A DNA stretch of 64,000 nt from Porphyridium purpureum (GCA_008690995.1 VRMN01000003.1:1488001-1552000); one strand, 5' to 3'. Positions 47,723 to 57,444 are shown, numbered from the stretch's first letter. Numbers and translations are program-made. The notes: generated by a model not told the origin, from the letters alone.

Positions 47723-47864
47723 CAACCTTCCAGCTTTTTGTCCGGAACTTATCTCGGAAATGGAGGTCGGTAGTACCAAGCGCGGGGGGGACAGAGAGGA
47801 CGAAGTGTAGGCCTGGGCTTATCGAGAGGTTGGAACTGCTCTTGAGCTGGTCTGGAGAACCACG

Positions 47865-49097
47865 ATGGCGTTTGGCTTTGCGCTCTCCTTGAGCGGCGCG
47901 CGCGCGCAGAAGCACCATGCAGGCAGCTGTTGTTTGAATGCGAGGTCTGGGAACGAAGCTCGAGTCAAGATGAACGCACCGGCCAATGTTGACGCTGCAG
48001 CATCGGCCGTGCCAGGCGTGGTGAAGAAGAAGGGCTATGATCTGAGATTTCGAAAGCTAGGTGATTCAGATTTGGTGGTGCCGGAGGTTTGTCTGGGAAC
48101 CATGACGTTTGGGAAGCAGAACACGGAGCAAGAGGGGTTCAGCCAGATGGATTGCGCGTTGGACGCAGGTGTGAATTTTCTTGACACAGCAGAGATGTAC
48201 CCGGTGCCGGTCAATGATGGGTCGCTGTGGGGTAATACAGAGAGCATTGTAGGCAAATGGCTTCGCACTCAGAAGCGCGAGGACGTGATTATCGCTACCA
48301 AAGTAGCTGGAGCGGGCCGAAACATGGAGTACGTGCGAGGAGGCCCGAGAGTGAATCGCGAGCAGATTCGTCAGGCAGTACATGATTCGCTTAAACGATT
48401 GCAAACGGACTATGTTGACCTCATACAGATTCATTGGCCCGACCGGTACGTGCCACTCTTCGGGATGCGGGCATACGACCCACAATTTGAGCGAGACGCC
48501 GTACCCATTGTCGAGCAGCTGCGAGCCTTCAAAGAGCTGGTGGACGAAGGGAAAGTGAGGTATCTTGGTGTTAGCAATGAAACGGCGTTTGGCGTGTGCG
48601 AATTCTGTCGCCTGGCGGAGCTCGATCCGAGCCTGCCCAAGATCGTGTCCATTCAGAACTCATACTCGTTACTGCATCGCGACTTTGAGTCACACATTGC
48701 CGAGGCTTGCACTCCTTGCAACTATAATGTGGGATTACTGACCTATTCGCCTCTCGCAGGGGGCGCCCTTACTGGCAAGTACCAGCGCGGGCAAAGCGCG
48801 CCCGCCGAATCGCGTTTCACGCTCTTCCCCAATTACATGAAGCGTTTTCAGGAAAGCCTCACGCTGGAGGCTGTGGAGAAGTATGTAGGCGTTGCACAGA
48901 AACACGGCATGAGTCCTACAAGGCTTGCGCTTGGATTTGCGCGCGCCCAGTGGTTTAACACGAGCACGATCATCGGAGCGACGTCGATGGAGCAGTTGCG
49001 CGAAAATTTGGATGCGTTCAACTTTGACCTTTCTCCTGAAGTTATGCAAGATATCGATTCCGTCTTCAAGCGGTATCGTGATCCTTCGATGACGTAG
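47865..49097 (+). CDS. Aldo/keto reductase, Tas-like, plastid leader
   Basis: The 410-residue protein begins MAFGFALSLSGARAQKHHAG, a probable red-lineage plastid transit peptide. The TIM-barrel reductase starts near residue 60 (YDLRFRKLGDSDLVVPEVCL). The catalytic tetrad is visible: Asp and Tyr in NFLDTAEMYPV, Lys in IIATKVAGAG and His in LIQIHWPDR. NADP-binding segments are YSPLAGGALTGKY and IIGATSMEQLREN. It resembles bacterial Tas and plant homologues that reduce small aldehydes or ketones; the substrate is unknown. The pre-barrel region and VPVNDGSLWGNTE insert match the Tas subgroup. Confidence 0.93.
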   Translation: MAFGFALSLSGARAQKHHAGSCCLNARSGNEARVKMNAPANVDAAASAVPGVVKKKGYDLRFRKLGDSDLVVPEVCLGTMTFGKQNTEQEGFSQMDCALDAGVNFLDTAEMYPVPVNDGSLWGNTESIVGKWLRTQKREDVIIATKVAGAGRNMEYVRGGPRVNREQIRQAVHDSLKRLQTDYVDLIQIHWPDRYVPLFGMRAYDPQFERDAVPIVEQLRAFKELVDEGKVRYLGVSNETAFGVCEFCRLAELDPSLPKIVSIQNSYSLLHRDFESHIAEACTPCNYNVGLLTYSPLAGGALTGKYQRGQSAPAESRFTLFPNYMKRFQESLTLEAVEKYVGVAQKHGMSPTRLALGFARAQWFNTSTIIGATSMEQLRENLDAFNFDLSPEVMQDIDSVFKRYRDPSMT

Positions 49098-49253
49098 ATA
49101 GTTTTACACTTGCTGCATCAAGGAAAAAAAGGCAGACCATAAAAAGCACTACACATCTTTTCTTCCGAGGACAGACGACTTCAGAGGATGAGAGTCCCCT
49201 TGATCGCCAGCACGTATGGGACCACGACCCCTAAATCCACACTAGACCCGTCC

Positions 49254-50777
49254 TCACTGAACCCGGGCACCTCCAGATGCCGACGAGACCGAATCACTTG
49301 CGGGCGCTTGTGGCGTATCATCATCGTTCTCAGTAAAATCTGCGCCCGGGCCGAGCGCATCCATCCGATCCTCAAGCTCCTTCATTGCTTTCTCGTCCAG
49401 GTGCGTATCATGAAAGCCAAAACCGTGCAGCACATCAACTCCAGAGACCATATCAGCCGTCTCGGCAGTGTCCATGTCAAACTCAGAATCCTCGGCCAAA
49501 GGAACGATGTTCTTGTACTGACTCAAGTCTGTCGGATCGTGCTTCAGCATCGGTTTGATCGGGGCCGTTTCATTCAGAATAAGGTTGAAATTTAAACCCT
49601 GAAACCATGGGTGCGCCTTGATGTCCGATGCCCCATTCTTGTAGCCCAGTCGATGCATCGGATCCTTTCGTAAAAGCGAGAACACAAGATCCTCCATCTG
49701 CTTGCTTACATGGACGTCCGGTGGAAAGTGGAGAGACGCGTGCAGCACATTGTTCAGGACACTCTCACTGTTTGAAGCTTTTCGCTTCTCATGAGCCTTG
49801 ACGTACTTTTCACCAATTACGTCGCGATGCAAAATTCGATCGCGCACACTGAAGTTCTTTGCCGATTTTGCGGCCTCTTTGGAAAAGGGTGAATATCCGA
49901 CGACCATCTCGTACAGAAGAACTCCAAACGTCCACCAATCCACAGCACCCGACTGTTGTTCGTGCAAGACCACCTCCGGTGCCAAATACTCCTCCGTGCC
50001 AACAAAACTCGTTGTCTTCGTGAGCGTCGTAGGTTCAGAGTCGACGACTGTCATGCGATCAATTGCTTTGGCGTGCTTTCCACTCACAATTTGAATAACC
50101 TTTTCCTGCCATGTTTCCTTGCTCATGACCACGCGGCATTCGTGCGCCGCCCCAACTTTGCCCAAGTCAAAGTCGGTCAGCGCGAGATGGCCGCTGGCCT
50201 TCATCATAATATTTTCTGGTTTCAGGTCGCGGTACAAAAAGCCGCATGAGTGCAGAAACTCCAACGCGAGGAGGACTTCGGCTGCGTAAAACCTCGCTGC
50301 CTTTTCCGGAATGCGATTATGCTTTTGCTTCCTCAAAATGCGAAAGAACTCACCGCCTGCAGCATAGTCCATGACGGAATAGAATGCGTGCTTTGTCTGA
50401 AAGGAGGCGTAAAAAGTAATGATGCATGGATGTGTACTGGACGCCATAATTTCGCGCTCGGTCAACACTCGCGTGTGGATCTCATGGCGCCCTTTCCGCT
50501 GCGCGTCGTCCATCGAAATCTCCTTAACAGCGTACACTTTTGTGGGCGAAAACCCATTGAGCACGCACAAATACACTGTGCCGATGGCGCCCTGCCCCAG
50601 CACTCTCAACTTGGAGAACCGACTGGGCTTGATCTCACTTGCCTTGAGCGGGAAGTCCTCGCTCGCCGAAACAGCAAACACATGTTCTGGCGACGGCGAC
50701 CCCGACCCCGGCACCGACGCCGAGTACGCGAGCGACTTCTCTTCTTTCAGGCTCTCCAAGGAACTCAACGCCGCCAT
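49254..50777 (-). CDS. AGC-family Ser/Thr kinase with DFD in place of DFG (AGCVIII-like)
   Basis: The 507-residue kinase has the Gly loop GQGAIGTVYL (61-70), the ATP-binding Lys in VYAVKEI (85), the catalytic loop FLYRDLKPENIMM (182-192), the metal motif DFDLGK (203-207) and FVGTEEYLAPEVV. An insert of ~55 residues lies between DFD and the TEEYLAPE segment. DFD plus this insert are hallmarks of plant AGCVIII kinases (phototropin, D6PK) and related fungal kinases. After the kinase come HPWFQGLNFNLILNETAPIK and an acidic tail without a clear hydrophobic (PIF) motif. No LOV domain is present. Substrate and upstream PDK1 control are inferred from the family only. Confidence 0.93.
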   Translation of the reverse strand: MAALSSLESLKEEKSLAYSASVPGSGSPSPEHVFAVSASEDFPLKASEIKPSRFSKLRVLGQGAIGTVYLCVLNGFSPTKVYAVKEISMDDAQRKGRHEIHTRVLTEREIMASSTHPCIITFYASFQTKHAFYSVMDYAAGGEFFRILRKQKHNRIPEKAARFYAAEVLLALEFLHSCGFLYRDLKPENIMMKASGHLALTDFDLGKVGAAHECRVVMSKETWQEKVIQIVSGKHAKAIDRMTVVDSEPTTLTKTTSFVGTEEYLAPEVVLHEQQSGAVDWWTFGVLLYEMVVGYSPFSKEAAKSAKNFSVRDRILHRDVIGEKYVKAHEKRKASNSESVLNNVLHASLHFPPDVHVSKQMEDLVFSLLRKDPMHRLGYKNGASDIKAHPWFQGLNFNLILNETAPIKPMLKHDPTDLSQYKNIVPLAEDSEFDMDTAETADMVSGVDVLHGFGFHDTHLDEKAMKELEDRMDALGPGADFTENDDDTPQAPASDSVSSASGGARVQ

Positions 50778-51287
50778 CTCGTTTCCTGCAGCGCGCCCGC
50801 GTCCAATTCCCTCGCCACACCGTTTCTCCAGCGACCAAGATGGCCACCACTCGCGGTATCCAGCGCACGCAAAACGGATTCAGCTCGCTACTCGTTCGCG
50901 TTTCTTTTTTTCTTCAGGCGTTTGAACTCGGTTTCTACACGCAGTGCAGAATGACAATTCGCGCCTGTTTTACTAGAGCGCCCGTTTACGCCATCGGCAC
51001 CGGGAGCTCGGAAGAGTCGCTGCTTTGTGGCAACAAGCCGGAGGTCGCTCTGTCTTGAAGTGGCGAGACACAGCGGCTATGCCAGCGCCCTAGACATAGA
51101 TTTGTCTCAACCTTCTGTTGCGTTAGGCGATGTGATTGGTGCGGCACGGTCGAAGTTTGGCACGCGTTCCGCAGAGTTCCGGGCGCGCAGGTACCGACGA
51201 ATGCGAGCTAGGACGTGTCAAGGAGAACACCGCAGGGTGTCCTCACATTGCAGCATTATTGAAGGCTTAGATTTAGGGATTTAATCG
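50778..51287. other. Intergenic region, no gene or motif seen
   Basis: Lies between the kinase start and the ABHD17-like stop, both on the minus strand. No GTACAGT motif, tRNA or C2H2 relic was recognised; the open frames present have no domain. Confidence 0.5.
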
Positions 51288-52199
51288 TCACTTTTTAGTT
51301 TTTGGCTTGGGGGCATACGATCGGTCGGGCTCCAAAGAGTCTAGAAAGTTTCGGTAAAACTCGTGCATGGCCGGCTGGTGGGAAAGCTCCATGTCATTAT
51401 GTCCTACGTCGTCCAGGAAAAGAGTCTCCAGCCGCACGGGATTCGGCGCCGAGTTGATGCGTTCGACAAGCATCGCTGCATGCGAAAACGGTACCACTTC
51501 GTCCTCTTTCCCATGCACAATCAGGATGGGACATCCAATGGACGCCACCTTGTCAATGTTCGCGAACATGTCAAAGAACATGGTCCGCTTGATGTTCATC
51601 ACGACGCGCACACAGCTGGCAAGCGGCGAGATCAAGATTGTGGCCGCCGCCTCTCGCGTGGACGCTAGGTGAGTCGTTGGGCCCGAGCCTATGGAGCGAC
51701 CGACCAAAACCAGACGATTGAAAGGAACTTTCAAAGTACTTACACAAAAATCGTACGCTGCCTCTGCGTCCGAGTAGAATGCCTTTTCAGAGCACTCGGC
51801 GCCAACCTTCTCAGACTTGCTGCCTGAATCCGGTGTCTTTTCCGGGCGTGTCTGAGCCGCGCCATACCCCGTATAGTCGTACGCAACCACTGTGACGTCA
51901 CAATCGGTGCACAGCTGCTCCACGTACGACGCAACTAGCCCGAGATCCTCACCGTTTCCGTGCGCATACAGTAACGTAAAGTGTTCTTTGCCGATGCCTC
52001 CAGAGCTCGGCGCGCGAAACACGGCCAGTGGTATCTTCTTGCCGCTCACTTTGCTTTCATGAGAACCAACTTTCACGAACGCCACAGAAACCGCCTCGTT
52101 ATTGCGCACGCGATAATACTTCAGCTCCTGGTTCTCGTTCACCTCGTACGTCGGAGGTGTAGGCGGTACGAATACCATGTGACTATACGTTGAGCCCAT
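51288..52199 (-). CDS. ABHD17-like alpha/beta hydrolase (possible protein depalmitoylase)
   Basis: The 303-residue protein has the ABHD17/FAM108 layout: FVPPTPPTYE near the start, LLYAHGNGEDLGLVASYVEQ, VAYDYTGYGAAQTRP, nucleophile VLVGRSIGSGPTTHLAS, Asp in PILIVHGKEDEVVPF and His in LDDVGHNDMEL. Animal ABHD17 enzymes remove palmitate from membrane proteins. Those carry an N-terminal Cys cluster; here the N-terminus is MGSTYSHM, which fits N-myristoylation (Gly2, Ser6) and would give membrane attachment by another lipid. A ~20-residue charged insert follows the YDYTGYG motif. Lys-rich C-terminus (KPKTKK). Confidence 0.88.
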   Translation of the reverse strand: MGSTYSHMVFVPPTPPTYEVNENQELKYYRVRNNEAVSVAFVKVGSHESKVSGKKIPLAVFRAPSSGGIGKEHFTLLYAHGNGEDLGLVASYVEQLCTDCDVTVVAYDYTGYGAAQTRPEKTPDSGSKSEKVGAECSEKAFYSDAEAAYDFCVSTLKVPFNRLVLVGRSIGSGPTTHLASTREAAATILISPLASCVRVVMNIKRTMFFDMFANIDKVASIGCPILIVHGKEDEVVPFSHAAMLVERINSAPNPVRLETLFLDDVGHNDMELSHQPAMHEFYRNFLDSLEPDRSYAPKPKTKK

Positions 52200-52389
52200 C
52201 TCTCGCCAACCCCACCGCAGCTTTCATCAGCTTCACACTTCCATGCAATGAAGCGTTTGAACCAGGGAAGTCATGAGAACAAGTTTATGCGATTGGAAGA
52301 ACGAACGACAAGGTTTCCGATTCGGCCTGAGGGGGGATACTGAAGGTGCACATGCTGAGGCTGGGCTGAAGGTGCAGCTGCTGAGACTG

Positions 52390-53205
52390 TTACTGTTGCT
52401 GCCGATTCTCAGCAAAGGTGGCGTCGATGCGCCCTAGTTTTGGAGCGATTTCGGCCTTGATCGCAGAGATGCGATCTGCGAAGGACGCCCCCTTATTCTC
52501 GCTGGCGAGAAGATTGCCTGTGTGAGCAGTGCATACATTCTGGACATCGAAGCGCTGCGGGAGAGACTCCAGCCACCGCAGGAAATCAGCACCGGCGCCG
52601 GCGCGGGGCTCAAGGGCCTTGGCGTACATTGCGTGCACGTCCAACTTGCCTTCCTCCAATAGGCCCGTCCATTTGATTAGCCGCGGGACCGAATGGAAGT
52701 ACCCGAGTGTATCATCGACGTGCAGGGTCTTTGAAGCAGGATGGTATGCTACGACAGAGCCGGCGTGTACATTGTCATTGCCTGGAACCACGAGACGCAA
52801 TCCTTCGGAAACGGAGAATTCCAGGTCGTCTTTAAACAATGCGGCAAACTCGGGCGTCTCGACAAGCTCCTTTTCAAACTTGATCTGTTCGCCAAGCTTT
52901 TCCTTGTGTCTGGCGGTACCGTAAACCTTGGCGGTCGGGAACATCTTGTGCATCTCCGCCACGTAGACCGTATGGAACGGATGCACGTTAATGATAGCTG
53001 ACACCAGTGAGCCCTGTTGCGTCATTTGCAACAGCTTTTCCTTGTCATTCGGTCCCACCGAAACCGCATCGAGCAACACATACTGGCCCGAGCGGCATTT
53101 CACCAAGGACATGTGTGTGCCCACGTCAATGAGGTGCAGCAACTTAAACGACCCGCGGATGTTCCAAAACAGGTTCTCCGCAACCTCTACGATGCGCGAC
53201 GCCAT
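52390..53205 (-). CDS. Metallo-beta-lactamase-fold-like protein (DUF4336-type), unassigned
   Basis: The 271-residue protein begins VEVAENLFWNIRGSFKLLHL and goes through alternating strands typical of the metallo-beta-lactamase fold. Possible ligands are His in IINVHPFHTVYV, Asp in LHVDDTLGYFH and His in VCTAHTGNLL. The canonical HxHxDH is absent: only HPFH is seen, so binuclear zinc chemistry is uncertain. The pattern resembles DUF4336-type proteins of plants and algae, but I am not sure. No leader or membrane span is present. Function unknown. Confidence 0.68.
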   Translation of the reverse strand: MASRIVEVAENLFWNIRGSFKLLHLIDVGTHMSLVKCRSGQYVLLDAVSVGPNDKEKLLQMTQQGSLVSAIINVHPFHTVYVAEMHKMFPTAKVYGTARHKEKLGEQIKFEKELVETPEFAALFKDDLEFSVSEGLRLVVPGNDNVHAGSVVAYHPASKTLHVDDTLGYFHSVPRLIKWTGLLEEGKLDVHAMYAKALEPRAGAGADFLRWLESLPQRFDVQNVCTAHTGNLLASENKGASFADRISAIKAEIAPKLGRIDATFAENRQQQ

Positions 53206-53488
53206 GGCTCACTGCCGCGTTATCCAACCACCGACCCCTGCCGTCACCGTCCTTGCCCTGCTCTGCGCCGTCCTCGTGAGGCGTGCAGCCGATTGCACCT
53301 CATTCCACAAGGCATCTCGCCGTTCCAGTTGGCGTCTTCTGCGCTCGATATTTCGAGCTGCGATAAGGAACGGGAAAAAGACCGGAAGACTTGGAGTTTA
53401 TTCTGTGTTCAATCATGAGGAGGCTTTAGCAAGCTTCTTCCTGGCACGCCGATCGCGCGCGTCGAAATGGGAGGCCCTATGTTCGTCG

Positions 53489-54327
53489 CTACAACGGAGG
53501 GATGAGGACCCAAGAGCCAGACGCGAACTTCACATGCCCAAACGCTTCAAAGTTCCGCAATGAAATGTTCTTGGTATCGCCCAGCTTGGGCTTGATCTTT
53601 CTCTTGGGGCTGCAAGCTCTAGGCATGTGCGCCTCATTGAACCTCATCGTTCTGGAGCTGCACCGGAGCATCTTGAACGCCCATCGCCGCTGGAAGCGCC
53701 AACAGGCCGAGCACGCCAGCTGGTGCATGGTCTTGGGGCATATTTTGCGGCCTCGGTAGTGGATCGCGTTGGAAGTATTAGAAAGCTGTAGCACGGTGAC
53801 GTCGTACCCGCGCTCAAGGCACACGGCCGGCCGCACTTCCGCCCGATGCACATGGTTGCGCTTGAGTATGCGTGCTCGCAATTTGCCGCATGGCACAGCG
53901 AGTAGCGCTGACGCGCATTATCTGCTGCGCTGCATTGGGACGCAAGCTCTTCAAGGCCAAAGCACAGCCACGCAGTGAGCCGCCATTCGCCGTCGCTGAC
54001 AGACACCGCTCGAACGTAGCCCGACTCAAGCAATCTCTGGAAGGTGCGTACGCCTCGATCCACTAGCGTGTCCACGCCGATGCCCAACTCTGGCAGCTGC
54101 GCGTTGGCTGGTGTTTTCGTTACAAATGACGCCTTAAACAGTGAGAAGATTGTCAAGAAGATCTTGGGCGTCGCCGCGACACCCGTCGCTCGAGACGAAG
54201 CAGATGGTTGTGTTTTTTCCTCAGCTGGTGCGCTCAGGGAGCTCCAGGGCATAGCGCAGGACGGAGTGGCGGCGCTTGACATCGATTCATTCAAATGTTG
54301 CTGTGAATAGCGTTTAGAAGGCTGCAC
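53489..54327 (-). pseudogene. Decayed C2H2-family copy
   Basis: A 228-codon open stretch (54327-53644) and an overlapping frame down to 53489 resemble the family. The first contains GIGVDTLVDRGVRTFQ then SGYVRAVSVSDGEWRLTAWL, matching DGVIKLPCHRFAAFR then ISYIDVGLCSDGSVIFAL in the short C2H2 protein. The second contains LACSACWRFQRRWAFKML, which keeps the first Cys pair of a finger but not the His pair. No intact finger array or consistent single frame exists. It might still be an expressed short protein, but decay is more likely. Confidence 0.45.
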
Positions 54328-55026
54328 AGCCCCGCGCGCGTGAAACGGAGCCTGTACCCGACGTCACAGAGGATCTTTTGGGGATGGGGGCGCCGTGCGA
54401 GCACACCGCGTCTATTGGGCGGGACCACGTGACCGCGCTCGTCCTACTTCTCGGAGGTCGCGCGCGTTTTCAAGACGACTTGATAATTGTCCGCAACTGG
54501 TTGGTCGAGACAGAGTCTAACGTAGAGGCACAGCTCTCCACAATGGCAGCGACAAGCGGCGCTCACCGCACGGGCAATACTGATCTCGGGCCGCTCGGGT
54601 AGAGTGGTTTGGGAGACGCTGTAGTGCTAGCGAGCTACTCATACTGTAACTGAAGTATCCGCAGCTTTCGGTTGCCGCAGACAAATTTCTATTATGAATT
54701 GTAGCGACAATTGATGGTCTTGGAAGCGTCTATAAAAGTACTTTTGAGCGGAACCAATTACAGCAATTTTCAGCTGCGGAAGGCGCTAAGTATACATCTC
54801 TGAATGTGCACGGGGCTTCCTAGTCGAGGGAAGTACTTGCACGCCAATGGCCAAAAGATGTGCACTCGGACGCGCACGACCCGCTGAACTTACCGTCCTG
54901 TGAAGCCTGAGCATTTTTAATTTTTAATTCTATAACATCTGTGACAAAGAATTCGCCACGCATGGAGCTGTGAGTGGGACAAAGCCATCTCGCGATCAGT
55001 TTCAAAGTTTCCGCCTATCAACTGGT
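54328..55026. other. Gene-poor stretch upstream of the relic and downstream of NOC3
   Basis: Contains an AT-rich patch with TATAAAA at ~54730 and otherwise no supported gene. It may be the old promoter of the relic at 53489-54327. Confidence 0.35.
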
Positions 55027-57207
55027 TTATTTCCCGACCTTCTTTTGCAATGGGGGCGGATTAAAGCCACAGCTTCTCGAATCGTGCGCAAGCATCAAGG
55101 GAATGGCTTCCGCGACACGGGCGCACGGTTTCTTCTTATACTTGCTGCGTGCCAATTCTGCCACTTTCGGGTGCCAATGCTGGCACAGCGCAAAAAGCTC
55201 CCACGACATGCTGTCCAGTGCACCAGAGCTGTCTGGGTCTTCTTGCGAGAGGCTGTACGCACCCAAGGTAATTTGGTCTTCCGCTTCGACGCATTCAGGC
55301 CAGCCCGAGTGCGGTAGGACAGCCAGTCCGGCCGCCAGTGTGCCAATATTGCAGCAGTGCTGATCTAAAAACATGCTCATTTGGAACAAACGGCGTGCAA
55401 ATGCTGCACGGCGTACGGCTGTGACCTTTCGTTGGTCTAAGGCACATCCAATTGTCTCAAGCAGCAGCAAAACATTCTCCACGGTACATGATTTCGGCTC
55501 CTCCATGATACGGCGCGCACATTCGTACAGTCTCACGTCCAATTCACGGAAATCAAAATTTGTCGTCGTAGATTCCTGCTCTCCATTCGCATTCACCGTC
55601 TGCACTTCAAGCGTTTGCGATGACGGGGCCGTGCGAACAAGCGCATCATTAGTTCGATATGCCGCGTGCAAACAGTTCAGTACCACGGACACCTTCAGTG
55701 TGTTTGAGGCAAAGAATGGGTTCAGAGCATCTAAAAGATCTTTCAGCACATCCGAGTTGATCAGACCAACCATATCCTCAATACCGTGCAGTATAATGTC
55801 CAAGCATGGTGGCTTATGCATTGCGCCGTGACCGTACGCCTGCAATCCATCACCAGACGCAGACAGACTCACAGAAGAAAGGATGCGAAAGTACGTCAGC
55901 GATACGTGCTTTAAGATTTCGCGTTTCGCGGCCATCTGATCTTCCGGTGACGCGCGGGCCTCCATCTCGCGCAAGTCACGCTCCAATTCAGCATCGAGAC
56001 GCGCCGATTCTTCGGACTTTGTTAGCTTTTTGGAGCGCGCCTTCTTGATCTTTCGCAGAGTCTCTCGCGATTTGTCCGTCCCAAATGTTTGCATTGAGCG
56101 TAACTTCAGCCTCAGGAAGGGCTCTAGTAGAGATGCCTTTGTCGACACACCATGCTTACGCGCCATTTCACTGATGGCGCGCACGCTAACAACGCATGTC
56201 TCAAGTGCCTGACCTCCCAATAGATGTGCCGCACCGAGCAACTCTCCGACCGCCTCTGACGCAGCATCCCGCACTGCTGCTATGCGATGGCCCAAGTAAG
56301 AGCACACAAACGTGGCAAGTTTGCTCGACTCGTTAAAGTGTGCAAGACTCACGAGCATTCGCGAAAGACACGTCATGGCGGTGACACCTATGCTTTCGAT
56401 AGTCTGCTTTTTTACGACGCCTATCGGACCAGTTGCTGATCCTTCGCGGGACCGCGCATGGCCGCCCGCACTGCGACTATCAATACCTTTCACAAAGTCA
56501 ATCAAGCGCGCCAGAAACCGGCCATACGCCAGTAATAAAGATTGCTCAAAGTTCCGGACGCGTGCAACGTCCTTTGAGACCTTGACACTGGCCTCGGCTT
56601 CGGTCAAAGCTCGAATCGCGTACGCTGGACACAGGTCCATGAAAAGGTGCGCTTCCGTGAGCATGGCGAGCTGTCTGACCAACTTAGATTTGTTTGTGGC
56701 CCCATAAAATGTGGAAAACTGATTGAAGAGCTTCACGTGCTTCTCCGGATCCGACGTCAACAGCATGGCAAGCTTTGCAATCGCATTTTTGTCTTCGTTC
56801 TCCCTGTGCACAGGTTTCGAGTGACTGTCCGCGCGGTCAGACCTTTTGCGCTCTTCCTGCTCAGCAACCTTTTCGACTGCCACAAGACTGCCAGCTTCGA
56901 CAGGGCGTGCTTGTACCAACGCTTTCTTCTTCGGTGCGCTGCGAGGAGCGCCCTCTCTCTGTGATTCCTTGATGAATGACTGTGACCCGTGATCAAGCAC
57001 GGGCATTCGCTTCGGAGCCTCAGGTGCCGCGACCTGCGTGAACATACGGCGCGCCTTGCGCTCAAACTCTGGCGCGTGCGCCTCATCGTCCTCATCGCTG
57101 CCCACTCGCCGTTTGCTCCGCTGCGCTCGACTTCCATTTGCAAGTACCTTTATGCTGTCTTCATGGCGACCGCCGCCATCCTGCCGATCCCACTTCCGTT
57201 TCCCCAT
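55027..57207 (-). CDS. NOC3: Nucleolar complex protein 3 (NOC3)
   Basis: The 726-residue protein follows NOC3 throughout. A basic N-terminus leads to the Noc3 N-terminal domain: FSTFYGATNKSKLVRQLAML, then FMDLCPAYAIRALTEAEASV, KVSKDVARVRNFEQSLL. A helical middle ends in a CBF/Mak21-like region (ITLGAYSLSQEDPDSSGALD, ELFALCQHWHPKVAELARSK). NOC3 pairs with NOC2 in moving 60S precursors out of the nucleolus and has also been tied to replication licensing in yeast. Typical length is 650-800, so it looks complete. With Peter Pan and eL6 it makes three 60S-related genes in the window. Confidence 0.93.
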   Translation of the reverse strand: MGKRKWDRQDGGGRHEDSIKVLANGSRAQRSKRRVGSDEDDEAHAPEFERKARRMFTQVAAPEAPKRMPVLDHGSQSFIKESQREGAPRSAPKKKALVQARPVEAGSLVAVEKVAEQEERKRSDRADSHSKPVHRENEDKNAIAKLAMLLTSDPEKHVKLFNQFSTFYGATNKSKLVRQLAMLTEAHLFMDLCPAYAIRALTEAEASVKVSKDVARVRNFEQSLLLAYGRFLARLIDFVKGIDSRSAGGHARSREGSATGPIGVVKKQTIESIGVTAMTCLSRMLVSLAHFNESSKLATFVCSYLGHRIAAVRDAASEAVGELLGAAHLLGGQALETCVVSVRAISEMARKHGVSTKASLLEPFLRLKLRSMQTFGTDKSRETLRKIKKARSKKLTKSEESARLDAELERDLREMEARASPEDQMAAKREILKHVSLTYFRILSSVSLSASGDGLQAYGHGAMHKPPCLDIILHGIEDMVGLINSDVLKDLLDALNPFFASNTLKVSVVLNCLHAAYRTNDALVRTAPSSQTLEVQTVNANGEQESTTTNFDFRELDVRLYECARRIMEEPKSCTVENVLLLLETIGCALDQRKVTAVRRAAFARRLFQMSMFLDQHCCNIGTLAAGLAVLPHSGWPECVEAEDQITLGAYSLSQEDPDSSGALDSMSWELFALCQHWHPKVAELARSKYKKKPCARVAEAIPLMLAHDSRSCGFNPPPLQKKVGK

Positions 57208-57244
57208 CGCAAATACCTACTGCTGAACCCGACCGCTCACCGGC

Positions 57245-57382
57245 TCATTCAGCTTTCTGCGCGTCTTGCTCCTTCTCGGCGTTCGCCGCACCTAAGCGCT
57301 TGTACGCGTAGACGCCCAGCCCGGTCGCCAGCGTGATACACAAAAGAGCAATCGCAATTTTCTCCGGCAAGAACAGGGCCAT
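57245..57382 (-). CDS. Very small single-span membrane protein (45 residues)
   Basis: From the ATG at 57382 it reads MALFLPEKIAIALLCITLAT, GLGVYAYKRLG and a charged Ala/Glu/Lys tail. One ~20-residue span near the N-terminus plus a short soluble tail is the form of small subunits of respiratory or translocase complexes, but I cannot assign it. The frame opens further upstream (to 57463) across a (GT)n repeat that would encode Thr-His repeats, which I judge to be leader DNA. It ends 38 bp before the NOC3 ATG, on the same strand, so the NOC3 promoter would lie within it. Confidence 0.5.
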   Translation of the reverse strand: MALFLPEKIAIALLCITLATGLGVYAYKRLGAANAEKEQDAQKAE

Positions 57383-57412
57383 GCTGAGACGACGTGGAAC
57401 CCGATTGTCTCC

Positions 57413-57444
57413 GTGTGTGTGTATGTGTGTGTGTGTGTGTGTGT
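57413..57444 (+). repeat. (GT)n microsatellite
   Basis: About 32 bp of alternating GT with one GTAT interruption, in the promoter/leader of the small membrane protein. Confidence 0.85.
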
